Positions 8,488 through 17,826 are shown, numbered from the stretch's first letter. The stretch is 64,000 nucleotides of DNA from Candidatus Saccharimonadota bacterium (GCA_003246575.1 QJZZ01000003.1:186001-250000), one strand, 5' to 3'. Made by a program: numbers and translations. Notes: generated by a model not told the origin, from the sequence alone.

Positions 8488-9173
8488 TACTGTCGATAAC
8501 TCCCCTGCGCTTGGTCGGTCGTAATCTTGCCATGCTCGATGGTGATAACACGTCGCTTGAGTTTGTTCACGATCTCCACATTGTGTGTTGTCAGGAGAAC
8601 CGTCGTACCGTAGTGGTTGATTTTCTCGAGAAGACGAACAATATCCCAGCTGTGCTTCGGGTCAAGGTTACCTGTTGGCTCGTCGGCGATCAAAATTTTT
8701 GGCTGGCGGACAACCGCACGTGCAATCGCGACACGCTGACGTTCACCACCAGAGATCTGGTGTGGGAATTGCTTTTCCTTGCCCTTCAGCCCGACTAGTT
8801 CGATGACTTTTGGCACCGTATTTTTGATCTCGCGGTTAGTCATCCCAGCAATTTCTAAGGCAAAGGCGATATTCTCGTAGACAGTGCGCTGCGGCAACAG
8901 CTTGAAGTCCTGAAAGACCACGCCAATCTTGCGCCTCAGGAGCGGAATGTGCTTGTCTTTGAGCTGATCGTAGTCGATACCACCAACGACGATCTTGCCA
9001 CTGGTTGGCTTTTCTTCTCGAGTCAGAAGTTTCAATAGAGTCGACTTGCCTGCACCACTCGTACCGACGAGAATGACAAATTCTCCTGGCTCAATATGCA
9101 AACTCACCCGATTGATAGCGGGCTTGTCGGCGTTCTTTCCGTACGATTTTGTGACACGATCTAGCAGAATCAT
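8487..9173 (-). CDS. ftsE: Cell division ATP-binding protein FtsE
   Basis: The 228-residue ABC ATPase has Walker A (GTSGAGKS), signature ISGGERQR and Walker B ILIADEPTGNLD, the typical FtsE sequence set. The frame is open upstream to 9239, but ATG 9173 gives the usual MILLDRVTKSYG start. It lies 10 nt from a TGC-TATACT extended -10 box, which makes it the better start. It forms a two-gene operon with ftsX. Confidence 0.96.
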   Translation of the reverse strand: MILLDRVTKSYGKNADKPAINRVSLHIEPGEFVILVGTSGAGKSTLLKLLTREEKPTSGKIVVGGIDYDQLKDKHIPLLRRKIGVVFQDFKLLPQRTVYENIAFALEIAGMTNREIKNTVPKVIELVGLKGKEKQFPHQISGGERQRVAIARAVVRQPKILIADEPTGNLDPKHSWDIVRLLEKINHYGTTVLLTTHNVEIVNKLKRRVITIEHGKITTDQAQGSYRQ

Positions 9174-9183
9174 TACTTTGTAT

Positions 9184-9189
9184 AGTATA
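9184..9189 (-). promoter_or_regulatory. Extended -10 box of ftsE
   Basis: TATACT preceded by TGC (extended -10) on the minus strand, with no convincing -35 element at the right distance. The predicted transcription start is only a few bases before ATG 9173. Confidence 0.6.
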
Positions 9190-9245
9190 GCATAATCACT
9201 ATGCCGACAAAGGATACGGTAAGATAAAATGTTGTTCATGTGACG

Positions 9246-10316
9246 CTATTGTTCAAGATAGGCGGCCATGAACTCATCGAGCTTGCCGTCGAGTACACTC
9301 TGAGCGTCACGATCCTCATATTTCGTACGCGTATCTTTGACCATTTGGTACGGATGGAGGATATAGTTGCGAATCTGCGCACCCCAACTCGCCGACTCCC
9401 CTGCCTGGAGGTCTGAAAGCTGTTCGGCGTGTTGTTCTGCGAGCATCTGCGCGAGCTTGGAACGCAAAATCTTGAGCGCCGTTTCTTTGTTCTGAATCTG
9501 GCTGCGTTCATTCTGAATCGCCACGACAATACCTGTTGGTAGGTGTGTCACGCGAACCGCTGAGTCGGTCGTATTGACGCTCTGGCCACCATGGCCACCA
9601 CTGCGGTAGACGTCGATCTTGAGGTCCTTGTCGTCAATCTTCACTTCGTCGGGCTGATCAATCTCTGGCAAAACTTCTACGAGAGCGAAGCTGGTCTGCC
9701 TGAGGTTATCGCTATTGAACGGACTCAGTCGGACCAAGCGATGAACGCCATTTTCACTCCGAAGTTTGCCGTAGGCATAGGCACCGGTAACCTCGATCAC
9801 GCTCGTCTTGATACCAGCTTCTTCGCCCGTTGAACGCTCGACGAGCTTAGTCTCGAGGCCAGACTTTTCTGCCCACCTGAGATACATCCGCTCGAGCATT
9901 TCCGCCCAGTCTTGGGCATCAGTGCCACCAACGCCTGCCGTGATACGAAGAATCGCGTTGTGCGTGTCATATTCACCACCAAAGAGGAGTTCGCGCTTGA
10001 GCTCGCCAAAATTAGTTTCCAGCGCCGTAATCTGCTCGTCAAATTCCTGCAGCATCGAATCGTCGCCAATCTTGAGTAATTCGATAATATCGCTGGCCTG
10101 CATACGTAGCGTTTGCCATGGCTCAATCTGCGAACGAAGGCTTGCCGATTGCTTGCTGAGCATCTGTGCACGTTCCACATTCGCCCATACTTCACTGTCT
10201 GCGAGCTGAGCATCAATCGTCTCGAGCTCTACCACTTTTGCGTCAATGGTCAGTCGTTGGTAGGCTTCGGCAATTGCCTGGGAAAGCGCTTCGGCGCGCT
10301 TGAGAAGTTGTTGCAT
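9246..10316 (-). CDS. prfB: Peptide chain release factor 2
   Basis: The 356-residue class I release factor carries the GGQ motif ([12 protein letters not shown]) and the RF2 anticodon tripeptide SPF in RLSPFNSDN. It therefore reads UGA/UAA, which supports UGA being a stop in this organism. The frame is uninterrupted: the in-frame UGA autoregulatory frameshift known from many bacteria is absent. ATG 10316 lies 7 nt after a TGT-TATAAT extended -10 box; upstream in-frame starts at 10325 and 10385 overlap the divergent promoter region. Confidence 0.95.
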   Translation of the reverse strand: MQQLLKRAEALSQAIAEAYQRLTIDAKVVELETIDAQLADSEVWANVERAQMLSKQSASLRSQIEPWQTLRMQASDIIELLKIGDDSMLQEFDEQITALETNFGELKRELLFGGEYDTHNAILRITAGVGGTDAQDWAEMLERMYLRWAEKSGLETKLVERSTGEEAGIKTSVIEVTGAYAYGKLRSENGVHRLVRLSPFNSDNLRQTSFALVEVLPEIDQPDEVKIDDKDLKIDVYRSGGHGGQSVNTTDSAVRVTHLPTGIVVAIQNERSQIQNKETALKILRSKLAQMLAEQHAEQLSDLQAGESASWGAQIRNYILHPYQMVKDTRTKYEDRDAQSVLDGKLDEFMAAYLEQ

Positions 10317-10323
10317 GCTATTC

Positions 10324-10341
10324 ATTATAACAAGGTATACT
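10324..10341. promoter_or_regulatory. Divergent promoter pair between prfB and murI
   Basis: TATAAT on the minus strand (10324-10329, preceded by TGT) serves prfB, and TATACT on the plus strand (10336-10341) serves murI. Each box ends 7 nt before its start codon, so both mRNAs are predicted leaderless. The two boxes are 6 bp apart, so polymerase binding at one should exclude the other. Confidence 0.7.
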
Positions 10342-10348
10342 GAGAGTA

Positions 10349-10990
10349 ATGAAGATTGGTGTATTCGACTCAGGAAATGGCGCAAAGTTTGTCGCCCAAA
10401 AACTGCAGACGCTCATCCCCGAGCACGAGTATATAGTCGTAAATGACCCCGAGCATGCCCCGTATGGCGAGCGAACCTACGCGGATATTCGCGCACTCAC
10501 CCATGCAGCTATCGCGCCGCTCATCGACCAGTGTGAAATCATCGTCATCGCCTGCAATACCGCAACGGCAGCGGCGATTGAATCGCTCCGACAAACCTAT
10601 CCCGACACGACCTTCGTTGGATTCGAACCAATGGTCAAACCTGCCGCGGAGTTGACGCACACCGGGCACTTCACCCTTCTTGCCACACATGCCACGGCGC
10701 ATTCCACGAGAACTAACCAGCTCATCGAGAACTACGCCGCCGGCCTACGGATCGACATACCCGACACTACCGGCTGGGCCCGCGCAATCGATCACGAGAG
10801 TGCCGATGCTATTGACCTGGAATCGGTGCGCCAGAGCATAGCCGACGGGAGCGATACGATTATCATCGGGTGCACACACTACATCGCACTTCAATCAAAA
10901 CTTGAGTCACTTGGTGCGACCGTACTCGAGCCAACCGAAGCTGTCGCTCGGCAGCTACAGGCTGAGGTCACGCGTCGAGCGCAGCGATGA
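10349..10990 (+). CDS. murI: Glutamate racemase (short form)
   Basis: The 213-residue Asp/Glu racemase makes D-glutamate for peptidoglycan. The two catalytic cysteines are present in IACNTATA and GCTHY. The N-terminal substrate loop reads FDSGNGA instead of the common FDSGVGG. It is 40-60 residues shorter than typical MurI, so surface elements are trimmed. It overlaps the 3' end of convergent murD by 23 bp. Co-location with murD supports the cell-wall role. Confidence 0.9.
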   Translation: MKIGVFDSGNGAKFVAQKLQTLIPEHEYIVVNDPEHAPYGERTYADIRALTHAAIAPLIDQCEIIVIACNTATAAAIESLRQTYPDTTFVGFEPMVKPAAELTHTGHFTLLATHATAHSTRTNQLIENYAAGLRIDIPDTTGWARAIDHESADAIDLESVRQSIADGSDTIIIGCTHYIALQSKLESLGATVLEPTEAVARQLQAEVTRRAQR

Positions 10991-12194
10991 ATTGATCGCC
11001 ACGATCTGCATAGTTCTTGAACATATCAAAGCTCGCACTCGCCGGGCTCAAAATGACCACATCTCCGTCACGAGCAATCCCTTGGGCGGTCGCAACAACC
11101 GCGTCCATCGATGGCCCGCCGTTATACACTTCAACCCCCGCCTGCTCGCATAGTGCACGAATCGTTTTACCCGTCTGGCCAACCACGATAACGCGACTCC
11201 CCGTCTGCTTGCAAGCGGCAATCACCGCGTCGTAGGTTGCGCCTTTGTCTGAGCCACCCAAAATGATAATTTTTGGTTCGGCAAACGAGTTGAGTGCAGC
11301 AATTGCACTACCAGGTGTCGTCGAAATACTATCGTCATAAAACCGCACGCCATCGATCGTTTTCACGAACTTGAGGCGGTGTGGCAATCCAGTAAACGCA
11401 GCCAGCCCCTGACGAATCACCGCTTCGTCGGTGACGTAGCCCCTCGTCGCGGCGATTGCCGCACAGGCATTATCACGGTTGTGTGGACCGGGCAGCACGA
11501 GTGCATCGAGAACGCCGTCTGTCTCGAACGGATATTCGCTGCGTAGACTTGCTCGTGACGCGTCAGCAATCTGACGCGACCATTCGTTACTGCTATAAAA
11601 GACGATTTCATCAGCCTCAGTCTGGTAGCGAGCAATGTTTGATTTGGCAGTGATATATTCGTCAAATGACGCGTGGATGTCGAGGTGGTCTGGCTCGATC
11701 GGCAGTACAACGGCGACGTGCGGTGAATACTCTACATCCCATAGCTGGAAACTCGATAATTCGTAGACGACGATATCCTCTGAAGTGATGTTCGCCAGAG
11801 TCTCGAGCGCAGGTGTTCCAATATTCCCCACGAGATGCACCGTGTAGCCAGCTCTGCGCAAGATGCTCGCGATCAAGCTACAAGTCGTCCCCTTACCCTT
11901 GGTTCCCGTCACGCCAATGATTGGCGCCGGACACTTCGCGAAGAACTCGTTTGTCGCCGACCATACCTTGCCGTCGGTACGAATTTTGTCCGGGCGAAGA
12001 CTCGCCGTACGGACAACCAGATCAAACCCGTCGAGCTGAGCGAACGCATCTGGACCAAAGTGCGTTGACACGCCATCCGGAAGCCCTGAATCGATATCCC
12101 GCTCGTCGACAATCGTCAGCTCGGCTCCCAATGCACGCCAGTAGTCGAAACTTGCCTTCCCCTCGATTCCGTACCCCGCAATTGCGACCTTCAT
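10968..12194 (-). CDS. murD: UDP-N-acetylmuramoylalanine--D-glutamate ligase
   Basis: The 408-residue Mur ligase has an N-terminal UDP-binding Rossmann-like domain (VAIAGYGIEGK), the ATP loop GVTGTKGKGTT, central YELSSFQLW and DHLDIH, and the C-terminal ligase domain. It adds D-Glu, the product of the neighbouring MurI, to UDP-MurNAc-Ala. I chose ATG 12194, which gives the normal MurD N-terminus and starts 4 nt after the stop of the M16 peptidase gene. It is the third gene of the secA-M16-murD unit. Confidence 0.95.
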   Translation of the reverse strand: MKVAIAGYGIEGKASFDYWRALGAELTIVDERDIDSGLPDGVSTHFGPDAFAQLDGFDLVVRTASLRPDKIRTDGKVWSATNEFFAKCPAPIIGVTGTKGKGTTCSLIASILRRAGYTVHLVGNIGTPALETLANITSEDIVVYELSSFQLWDVEYSPHVAVVLPIEPDHLDIHASFDEYITAKSNIARYQTEADEIVFYSSNEWSRQIADASRASLRSEYPFETDGVLDALVLPGPHNRDNACAAIAATRGYVTDEAVIRQGLAAFTGLPHRLKFVKTIDGVRFYDDSISTTPGSAIAALNSFAEPKIIILGGSDKGATYDAVIAACKQTGSRVIVVGQTGKTIRALCEQAGVEVYNGGPSMDAVVATAQGIARDGDVVILSPASASFDMFKNYADRGDQFIAALDA

Positions 12195-12198
12195 AGCA

Positions 12199-13491
12199 CT
12201 ATCCTCGTTTAAGTTCAAAAATCGTCGACAGCTTGTCGCTGAGCGCAACCAGCTCTTCCTTTTCGCCACAGCTCACGCCCGCAAATGCCCATGCATCGTG
12301 CGCAATAAACTCACGTGCCGTTGCGATCATTCGCTCCGTCGTGATGCCCTTGATGGCTTCCGGTGCCTTGTCGTAGTCGCGCACAACATCATCGATGAAG
12401 TAGCGACCAGCGTAGAAGTTGCTAATCTGCGCAACGGTCTGCGCGCCCATCTGATGACGGCCGAGTGCATAGCTCTTGGCTGACTCGAGCTCTTCTTCGG
12501 TCACCTTGCCTTCTTTGACGGCATTCATTTCACGAACGATGATATCGAACAATTTCTCTGAGGTCTCAAGGTTCACCTGACCACCGAAGTCCCAGCTGCT
12601 ATCATGCAATCCGACACTTGTATCACTGAACACACCGTATGCGAGCCCCTTCTTGCGAGCCGCACCGTAAATACGTGAGTGCATCGTACCAGTCAACAAG
12701 TGGTTCAAGACACCCATAGCGTCATCTTCTTCGTCAGTCAATTCACGTGGCAACACTAACGACCATCCAAATGTCAGGTTTGAGGCCTCTTTGCGACGGA
12801 TCAATGCAGGACCACCGCTCTTCATTTCATCATGCGGCAAGTCGAAGCGATCACCACGTTCAAGCTCCCATTGCTCGAGCAGTTCCTGGATGCGCGTACG
12901 ACGACCGTCGAGGCGACCAGCAATTACGAAGCGCAGATTATCACTAGTGTGCGTGCGTGCGTGGTGCTCTTTGATGTCCTTGAGCGTCACGTTACTAATC
13001 GTCTGTAGGCGCTGCCAGTAGCTATAGATATCTTCACCAAGGAGCTGTTGAATCTTTGGCCACAGCACTCGGTTGTGATTATTCAGATATCCAGTCAATT
13101 CGCTTTTGACGTTGCCTTTTTCGGCTTCAAGTTCAGTATTATTGAACTTTGGCTGGCAAATCGCAACGCGCTGCAACTCGAAAATACGCTCCCACTCGAA
13201 ATCAGCACAGTCGGCTACGTAGCACATCGCAGAATCAGAGGTCCAGGCATTGTGGTAGGCACCGTTCTTTGTGAAGTCAGCCTCGTAGGCATGCTCGGTT
13301 TTGTAGAGTGCATTGGCACCAAATGCCATGTGCTCCATCAAATGAGCAGTTTCGTAGACATCCTTTGACTGTACATATCGGTTACCCGCGCGGAAGTGAA
13401 ACTGAAAACTCATCACCGTTGCGCCAGGCACGTCGATGAGTAGCCCACGCGCTCCGTTCTTGAGCTTTACTTCGTGAACTGTATGTTTCAT
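12199..13491 (-). CDS. M16 family zinc peptidase
   Basis: The 430-residue protein has the inverted zinc motif HLMEH and a downstream Glu in ELEAEKGNVKSEL, so the N-terminal half is catalytically competent. The C-terminal half is the usual inactive partner lobe. No signal peptide is seen, so it is probably cytoplasmic. Its ATG directly abuts the secA stop codon and it is followed by murD. The secA linkage suggests degradation of signal peptides or misrouted exported peptides, but that is inference. Confidence 0.92.
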   Translation of the reverse strand: MKHTVHEVKLKNGARGLLIDVPGATVMSFQFHFRAGNRYVQSKDVYETAHLMEHMAFGANALYKTEHAYEADFTKNGAYHNAWTSDSAMCYVADCADFEWERIFELQRVAICQPKFNNTELEAEKGNVKSELTGYLNNHNRVLWPKIQQLLGEDIYSYWQRLQTISNVTLKDIKEHHARTHTSDNLRFVIAGRLDGRRTRIQELLEQWELERGDRFDLPHDEMKSGGPALIRRKEASNLTFGWSLVLPRELTDEEDDAMGVLNHLLTGTMHSRIYGAARKKGLAYGVFSDTSVGLHDSSWDFGGQVNLETSEKLFDIIVREMNAVKEGKVTEEELESAKSYALGRHQMGAQTVAQISNFYAGRYFIDDVVRDYDKAPEAIKGITTERMIATAREFIAHDAWAFAGVSCGEKEELVALSDKLSTIFELKRG

Positions 13492-16122
13492 TTATCGTCC
13501 TTTTTTGCGGTTTTGTCGTTGTTTTTTCTTTGATTTGCGAGCTTCGTTCTTCTTGCGATTCACATCAGCATTCGCTGCAGCCTTCTTGACCTTGAAATCA
13601 CCGTCACGATTGAGCTCACCGCCGGTCACTTCGTTGACGCCATGTTCAACAGAATTCTCAGCAAGCTTTGTCAGCTCAGTGTCATACTCTTCGTCGCGAG
13701 CCTCTCGAACAACTGCGTCTGATTTGCGCACGTGGAAGACAGCACGGAGTACTTCTTCGGTCAGTGTTGACTGGAGGCTATCGAAGAGCTTCTGAGACTC
13801 TGAGCGGTACTCGACGAGTGGGTCGCGTTGACCAACACTTCGCCAGTGAATTCCTTCACGAAGATGCTGCATGTTCTCGAGGTGTTGCATCCAGAGTGTA
13901 TCAAGCACCTGGAGGTAGACTTCACGCTCTACCCCACGAATGACTTCTTCGGTGAGTTCCGTTTCTTTGTCTGAATACAATTTTTGTACAGCTTCAAGAC
14001 CCTGTTTACGACGATCGCTATCTTTCTTGAGGCCACCAAGTTTTTCGATTTCGCTCGCCTCGAGCGGAAATACACTCTCAAACTCTTCGACGAACTTAGG
14101 GTTATTCTTGGTTGGAAGCATCGTTAGCTCACGAACCTTGTTTTCGAGGAGGCGTTGGATTTCAGGCTTGATGTTGTCGCCGTCCAAAATCTTACGACGC
14201 ATCGTGTAGACAACCTTACGGTGACGATTGATGACGTTGTCATATTCAACCACTTGCTTACGAGTGTCGAAGTTGTAGCCTTCGACACGCTTCTGCGCGG
14301 CTTCGAGCGTCTTGGATACGGCGCGGTTCTGAATCGGTGTTTCTTCGTCGACACCCAATCGATCCATAAGCGCAGCAATACGCTCACCCTGGAAAATACG
14401 CATGAGGTCATCTTCAGTACTAACGTAGAACTGACTGTCACCAGGGTCACCCTGACGACCACCACGACCACGTAGCTGGTTATCGATACGGCGTGACTCG
14501 TGTCGCTCTGAGCCAATCACGACGAGTCCACCAAGTTCACGTACGCCTTCACCGAGCTTGATGTCGGTACCACGACCGGCGATGTTGGTTGCAAGCGTGA
14601 TCGCACCCTTCTGACCGGCCTTTTCGACGATCTGTGCTTCACGTTCGTTGTTCTTGGCGTTCAAAAGCTCGTACTTGATACCCTCTTTGTCGAGCCATTC
14701 AGCAATGAGTTCGTTCTTGCTAATCGAACCCGAACCAACCAGCACCGGACGTCCTTGTTTGTGGTATTCCTTGACGGCATCAGCAACGGCCTTGAGCTTG
14801 CCCTTTTCGGTCTTGAAGATCAAATCCTGGTGATCGATACGAGAAATTTTGCGGTTTGGTGGTACAGCTACAACTTCAAGTTCGTAAATCTGGTGGAACT
14901 CTTCCTGCTCCGTAAGTGCCGTACCGGTCATACCAGAAAGCTTCTTGTAGAGGCGGAAATAGTTCTGGAATGAAATTGTTGCGAGCGTCATCGACTCTTG
15001 CAACACAGGAACGCCCTCCTTGGCTTCGATTGCCTGGTGCAGGCCTTCGTTGTAGCGGTTTCCCTGCTTGAGGCGACCGGTGTGCTCATCGACGATGATC
15101 ACTTCACCGCCGCTGGTCACGACGTAATCTTTGTCGCGGTGGAACAATGTCTGCGCACGCAGTGCTTGGTCCATGTGGTATACACTACGGACGTATTCAG
15201 GAGTGTAAAGGTTTTTGATGCCGAGCATCTTTTGAACTTTTTCGACGCCTTCATCTGTCAGGGCAACGCTACGTCGCTTCTCATCGAGAATGTAATCCGC
15301 AGGGACAAGCTTGGCTGCAATACGGGCAAATTGATAGTAGGCCTCTGGATTCTCGGCCGCAGGCGCACTGATGATGAGCGGCGTACGTGCCTCGTCGATA
15401 AGGATAGAGTCGACCTCGTCAACGATAGCAAAGTGCAAGTCGCGCTGGCGAAGTAGGTCGGATTCGTTGACCATGTTGTCTCGGAGGTAGTCGAATCCAA
15501 ACTCGTTGTTCGTTCCATAGGTGATGTCAGCGTGATATGCTTCTTTGCGCGTTACTGGTCGCAGCTTTTTCATACGAGGGTCGTCGTGCGCTTCGTTGTC
15601 GTACTTACGGTCATATACGAACGATGCTTCGTTGATGATGACACCCGTACTCAGTCCAAGCGCGTCATAGATTTGACCCATCCAGCCAGCGTCACGCTGC
15701 GCAAGATAGTCGTTGACCGTGACAACGTGTACACCCTTGCCTTCAAGAGCATTGAGATAGACTGCCGCAGTCGACATCAATGTCTTACCTTCACCCGTCT
15801 TGAGTTCGGCGACGTTACCATCGTTGAGCACCATAGCACCCATCAACTGAACGTCGTAGTGGCGCTCGCCAATTTCGCGATCAGCCATTTCACGCACAAC
15901 CGCAAACGCATCAGGTAGGATGTCGTCGAGTGTTGTGCCCTTCTTCTCGAGGCGTTCTTTGAGCACAAGTGTTTGCTTCTTGAGCTCGGTCTTTGTCATT
16001 TTTTTGTAGGTATCAGCGAGTCGGTTCACCTGAGCAACACGCTTCTCGAGTCGTTTTACGGCTCGTTTCTGCGGGTCTCCAAACACCTTTGTCAGCGCTG
16101 AGTCTCTCGTCACCTTTGCCAT
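13492..16122 (-). CDS. secA: Protein translocase ATPase SecA
   Basis: The 876-residue motor of Sec export has LKTGEGKT (Walker A), the VDEVDSILIDEARTPLIIS DEAD-type segment, a preprotein cross-linking region and a second RecA-like domain with TNIAGRGTDI. The C-terminal zinc-binding tail of many SecAs is missing, replaced by a strongly basic KKNEARKSKKKQRQNRKK end that may bind membrane or ribosome. The window contains many Sec substrates with signal peptides. It heads a unit with the M16 peptidase and murD. Confidence 0.97.
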   Translation of the reverse strand: MAKVTRDSALTKVFGDPQKRAVKRLEKRVAQVNRLADTYKKMTKTELKKQTLVLKERLEKKGTTLDDILPDAFAVVREMADREIGERHYDVQLMGAMVLNDGNVAELKTGEGKTLMSTAAVYLNALEGKGVHVVTVNDYLAQRDAGWMGQIYDALGLSTGVIINEASFVYDRKYDNEAHDDPRMKKLRPVTRKEAYHADITYGTNNEFGFDYLRDNMVNESDLLRQRDLHFAIVDEVDSILIDEARTPLIISAPAAENPEAYYQFARIAAKLVPADYILDEKRRSVALTDEGVEKVQKMLGIKNLYTPEYVRSVYHMDQALRAQTLFHRDKDYVVTSGGEVIIVDEHTGRLKQGNRYNEGLHQAIEAKEGVPVLQESMTLATISFQNYFRLYKKLSGMTGTALTEQEEFHQIYELEVVAVPPNRKISRIDHQDLIFKTEKGKLKAVADAVKEYHKQGRPVLVGSGSISKNELIAEWLDKEGIKYELLNAKNNEREAQIVEKAGQKGAITLATNIAGRGTDIKLGEGVRELGGLVVIGSERHESRRIDNQLRGRGGRQGDPGDSQFYVSTEDDLMRIFQGERIAALMDRLGVDEETPIQNRAVSKTLEAAQKRVEGYNFDTRKQVVEYDNVINRHRKVVYTMRRKILDGDNIKPEIQRLLENKVRELTMLPTKNNPKFVEEFESVFPLEASEIEKLGGLKKDSDRRKQGLEAVQKLYSDKETELTEEVIRGVEREVYLQVLDTLWMQHLENMQHLREGIHWRSVGQRDPLVEYRSESQKLFDSLQSTLTEEVLRAVFHVRKSDAVVREARDEEYDTELTKLAENSVEHGVNEVTGGELNRDGDFKVKKAAANADVNRKKNEARKSKKKQRQNRKKGR

Positions 16123-16206
16123 TTCTCTATCGTCCCTCTCTTAGCAGTTTCAGAAATACTCCGTCTAGTATAGCGCGTTTTTCGGTAGAGATAAAGGGTA
16201 AAAGAA

Positions 16207-16232
16207 CCGCTGCACCCATACGGATGCAGCGG
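16207..16232 (-). terminator. Rho-independent terminator of hpf
   Basis: On the minus strand an 11-bp stem (CCGCTGCATCC with GGGTGCAGCGG, one G-U) closes a GTAT loop and is followed by TTCTTTT. It separates hpf from secA. Confidence 0.8.
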
Positions 16233-16253
16233 AAAACAGACGGTATACGGCGC

Positions 16254-16634
16254 CTAGGCCTGAAGCTCTCGCGCAAAGCCTCGCTTGAAGCGATCAAGCA
16301 GTCGTCTCTGACCAAGATGCGCCACTGCGTCTTGCTTGTACTTACGAAGTTGCACAGCAAGTTTTTGCTCAACGATATCCGTTGCTGCCATCACATTCAT
16401 CGTGGAATCTTTTGCCGTCAAAATACGATCCTGCATGTGCAGTAGCACTTCTATCTCGTATTTGTTGCCACCCTTGCGATTCACCTCGGCGATCTTGACG
16501 TCGGCGCGCAATGACTCACGACCCGAACGCGGCGCAAGCCGGTCGAGTGCACCGATTTTCTTTTGGACGTAGCGTCGTACCCTTTCGTCCGGAGCATATG
16601 AATTTACTCCAGTTATGTCGATATGCGTAATCAT
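16254..16634 (-). CDS. hpf: Ribosome hibernation promoting factor (short HPF/RaiA type)
   Basis: The 126-residue protein matches the HPF/RaiA beta-alpha-beta fold: ITHIDITGVNSYAPDERVRRYVQKKI at the start, then YEIEVLLHMQDRILTAKDSTMNVMAATDIV. The C-terminal dimerisation domain of long HPF is absent. It blocks the mRNA/tRNA channel of idle 30S subunits. AAAGGAG lies seven bases upstream of the ATG, and TGA-TATACT lies about 40 nt upstream. It is monocistronic with its own terminator. A basic C-terminal tail is unusual but minor. Confidence 0.93.
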   Translation of the reverse strand: MITHIDITGVNSYAPDERVRRYVQKKIGALDRLAPRSGRESLRADVKIAEVNRKGGNKYEIEVLLHMQDRILTAKDSTMNVMAATDIVEQKLAVQLRKYKQDAVAHLGQRRLLDRFKRGFARELQA

Positions 16635-16675
16635 GAAAGACTCCTTTCTGGTTACTGCTTTGTACTTCTAGTATA

Positions 16676-17806
16676 TCACGAATCGACGCCAATCGCCTCT
16701 GAGACGTTGTGAAATCCATCGCGGCGCAGAAGCTTCGCGAGATCGTGATTGATAGCGCCAATCTGACTCGGGCCTTCGAAAATCATGCCGGTAATCATGC
16801 CGACAAGCGTCGCGCCGGCGCGTATCTTTTCGTAAGCCTCTTCGGCAGAAAAAACACCACCCGTGCCTACAATGATCAACCTTGTGCCATAGCGCTGGTA
16901 TGTATGGCGGACTAATTCCGTCGTCACCGCTCGTGCCGGTGCCCCGCTCAAGTTACCCTTGACGGTGTCTGGCAGCACATCCTTGAGTTCGACGGCTTTG
17001 CGGTCTTTGTGTAGATTGCCAATCGTCACCGCTACAACGGCATGCTTCACGATGACATCGAGGAGGTTGTCAAAATCTCGCAGTGGCAGGTTTATCGGCA
17101 TTTTAATAAAAACAGGCTTCGAGAGTTTTAGTGTATCTACTGCTTTCAGCAACTTCTCGAGCCGTTTTGGCGTCGTAAATGGCTCACCTCCGAACGTATT
17201 CGGGCAACTGATATTAATCTCGAGTCCTTTGACCTGCTCGAGGCTATCGAATCGCGCCAAGCTTGCGCAGTAATCTTTTATCGCGTCAGCTTCGTCGACC
17301 GTTCCCTTCGTGTTCGTCTTTGCAACAGAAACCACCAAGGGAAACTCCTCGAACATCGCGACCGGATATTCAGCCACGCGCGATGACACAACGTGTGCGC
17401 CCTCACTCGGCAAGCCCGCATGAACCACAAGTGATTTTGACTTTGGCAATCGATAGTACCATGCACCGTCATTCCCCTTATACTCACCCCATGTCACCGA
17501 ACCGCCCGTCATCCATCCGAAACCGACGGCACGAATCATGCGCGGCATCACAAGCTTTTTGTCAAAGCCCGCGCTCAATCCAACTGGATTGCGAAACGTG
17601 ATTCCCGCAACATCCTGAGCGAGCATCGCATCATCATAGTGACTCCATAGTCGTGGTAGCTCACGCAGACCAGGAATCCGCTGAACCCAGCACGTCAACG
17701 CCACGAGGTCATTGTGTACGGCATCCGGATGAAATCGAAACAGAATTGGCTTCAAGGCCTTGGTATAGATGGCGTGCGTAAGCATGCGCACAGCTTGCTT
17801 GATCAT
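16676..17806 (-). CDS. pyrD: Dihydroorotate dehydrogenase, class 2-like
   Basis: The 376-residue FMN enzyme oxidises dihydroorotate to orotate in pyrimidine synthesis. It has the N-terminal helical extension typical of membrane-associated class 2 enzymes (about 1-60), the FRNPVGLSAGFDK segment, INISCPNT, NLSGAP and the phosphate-binding GTGGVFSAEEAYEKIRAGA. C201 in INISCPNT replaces the catalytic Ser normal for class 2 and matches class 1 enzymes, so the electron acceptor is uncertain. No other pyrimidine gene is in the window. The ATG has AGGGAG upstream. It follows serS and the MFS gene. Confidence 0.92.
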   Translation of the reverse strand: MIKQAVRMLTHAIYTKALKPILFRFHPDAVHNDLVALTCWVQRIPGLRELPRLWSHYDDAMLAQDVAGITFRNPVGLSAGFDKKLVMPRMIRAVGFGWMTGGSVTWGEYKGNDGAWYYRLPKSKSLVVHAGLPSEGAHVVSSRVAEYPVAMFEEFPLVVSVAKTNTKGTVDEADAIKDYCASLARFDSLEQVKGLEINISCPNTFGGEPFTTPKRLEKLLKAVDTLKLSKPVFIKMPINLPLRDFDNLLDVIVKHAVVAVTIGNLHKDRKAVELKDVLPDTVKGNLSGAPARAVTTELVRHTYQRYGTRLIIVGTGGVFSAEEAYEKIRAGATLVGMITGMIFEGPSQIGAINHDLAKLLRRDGFHNVSEAIGVDS

Positions 17807-17826
17807 TGTCTCTCCCTACTTTAGTT

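Noticed and set aside
9246-10385. Possible programmed frameshift in prfB
   Set aside because: The reading frame is continuous from the start to GGQ and beyond; no in-frame UGA or slippery site is present.
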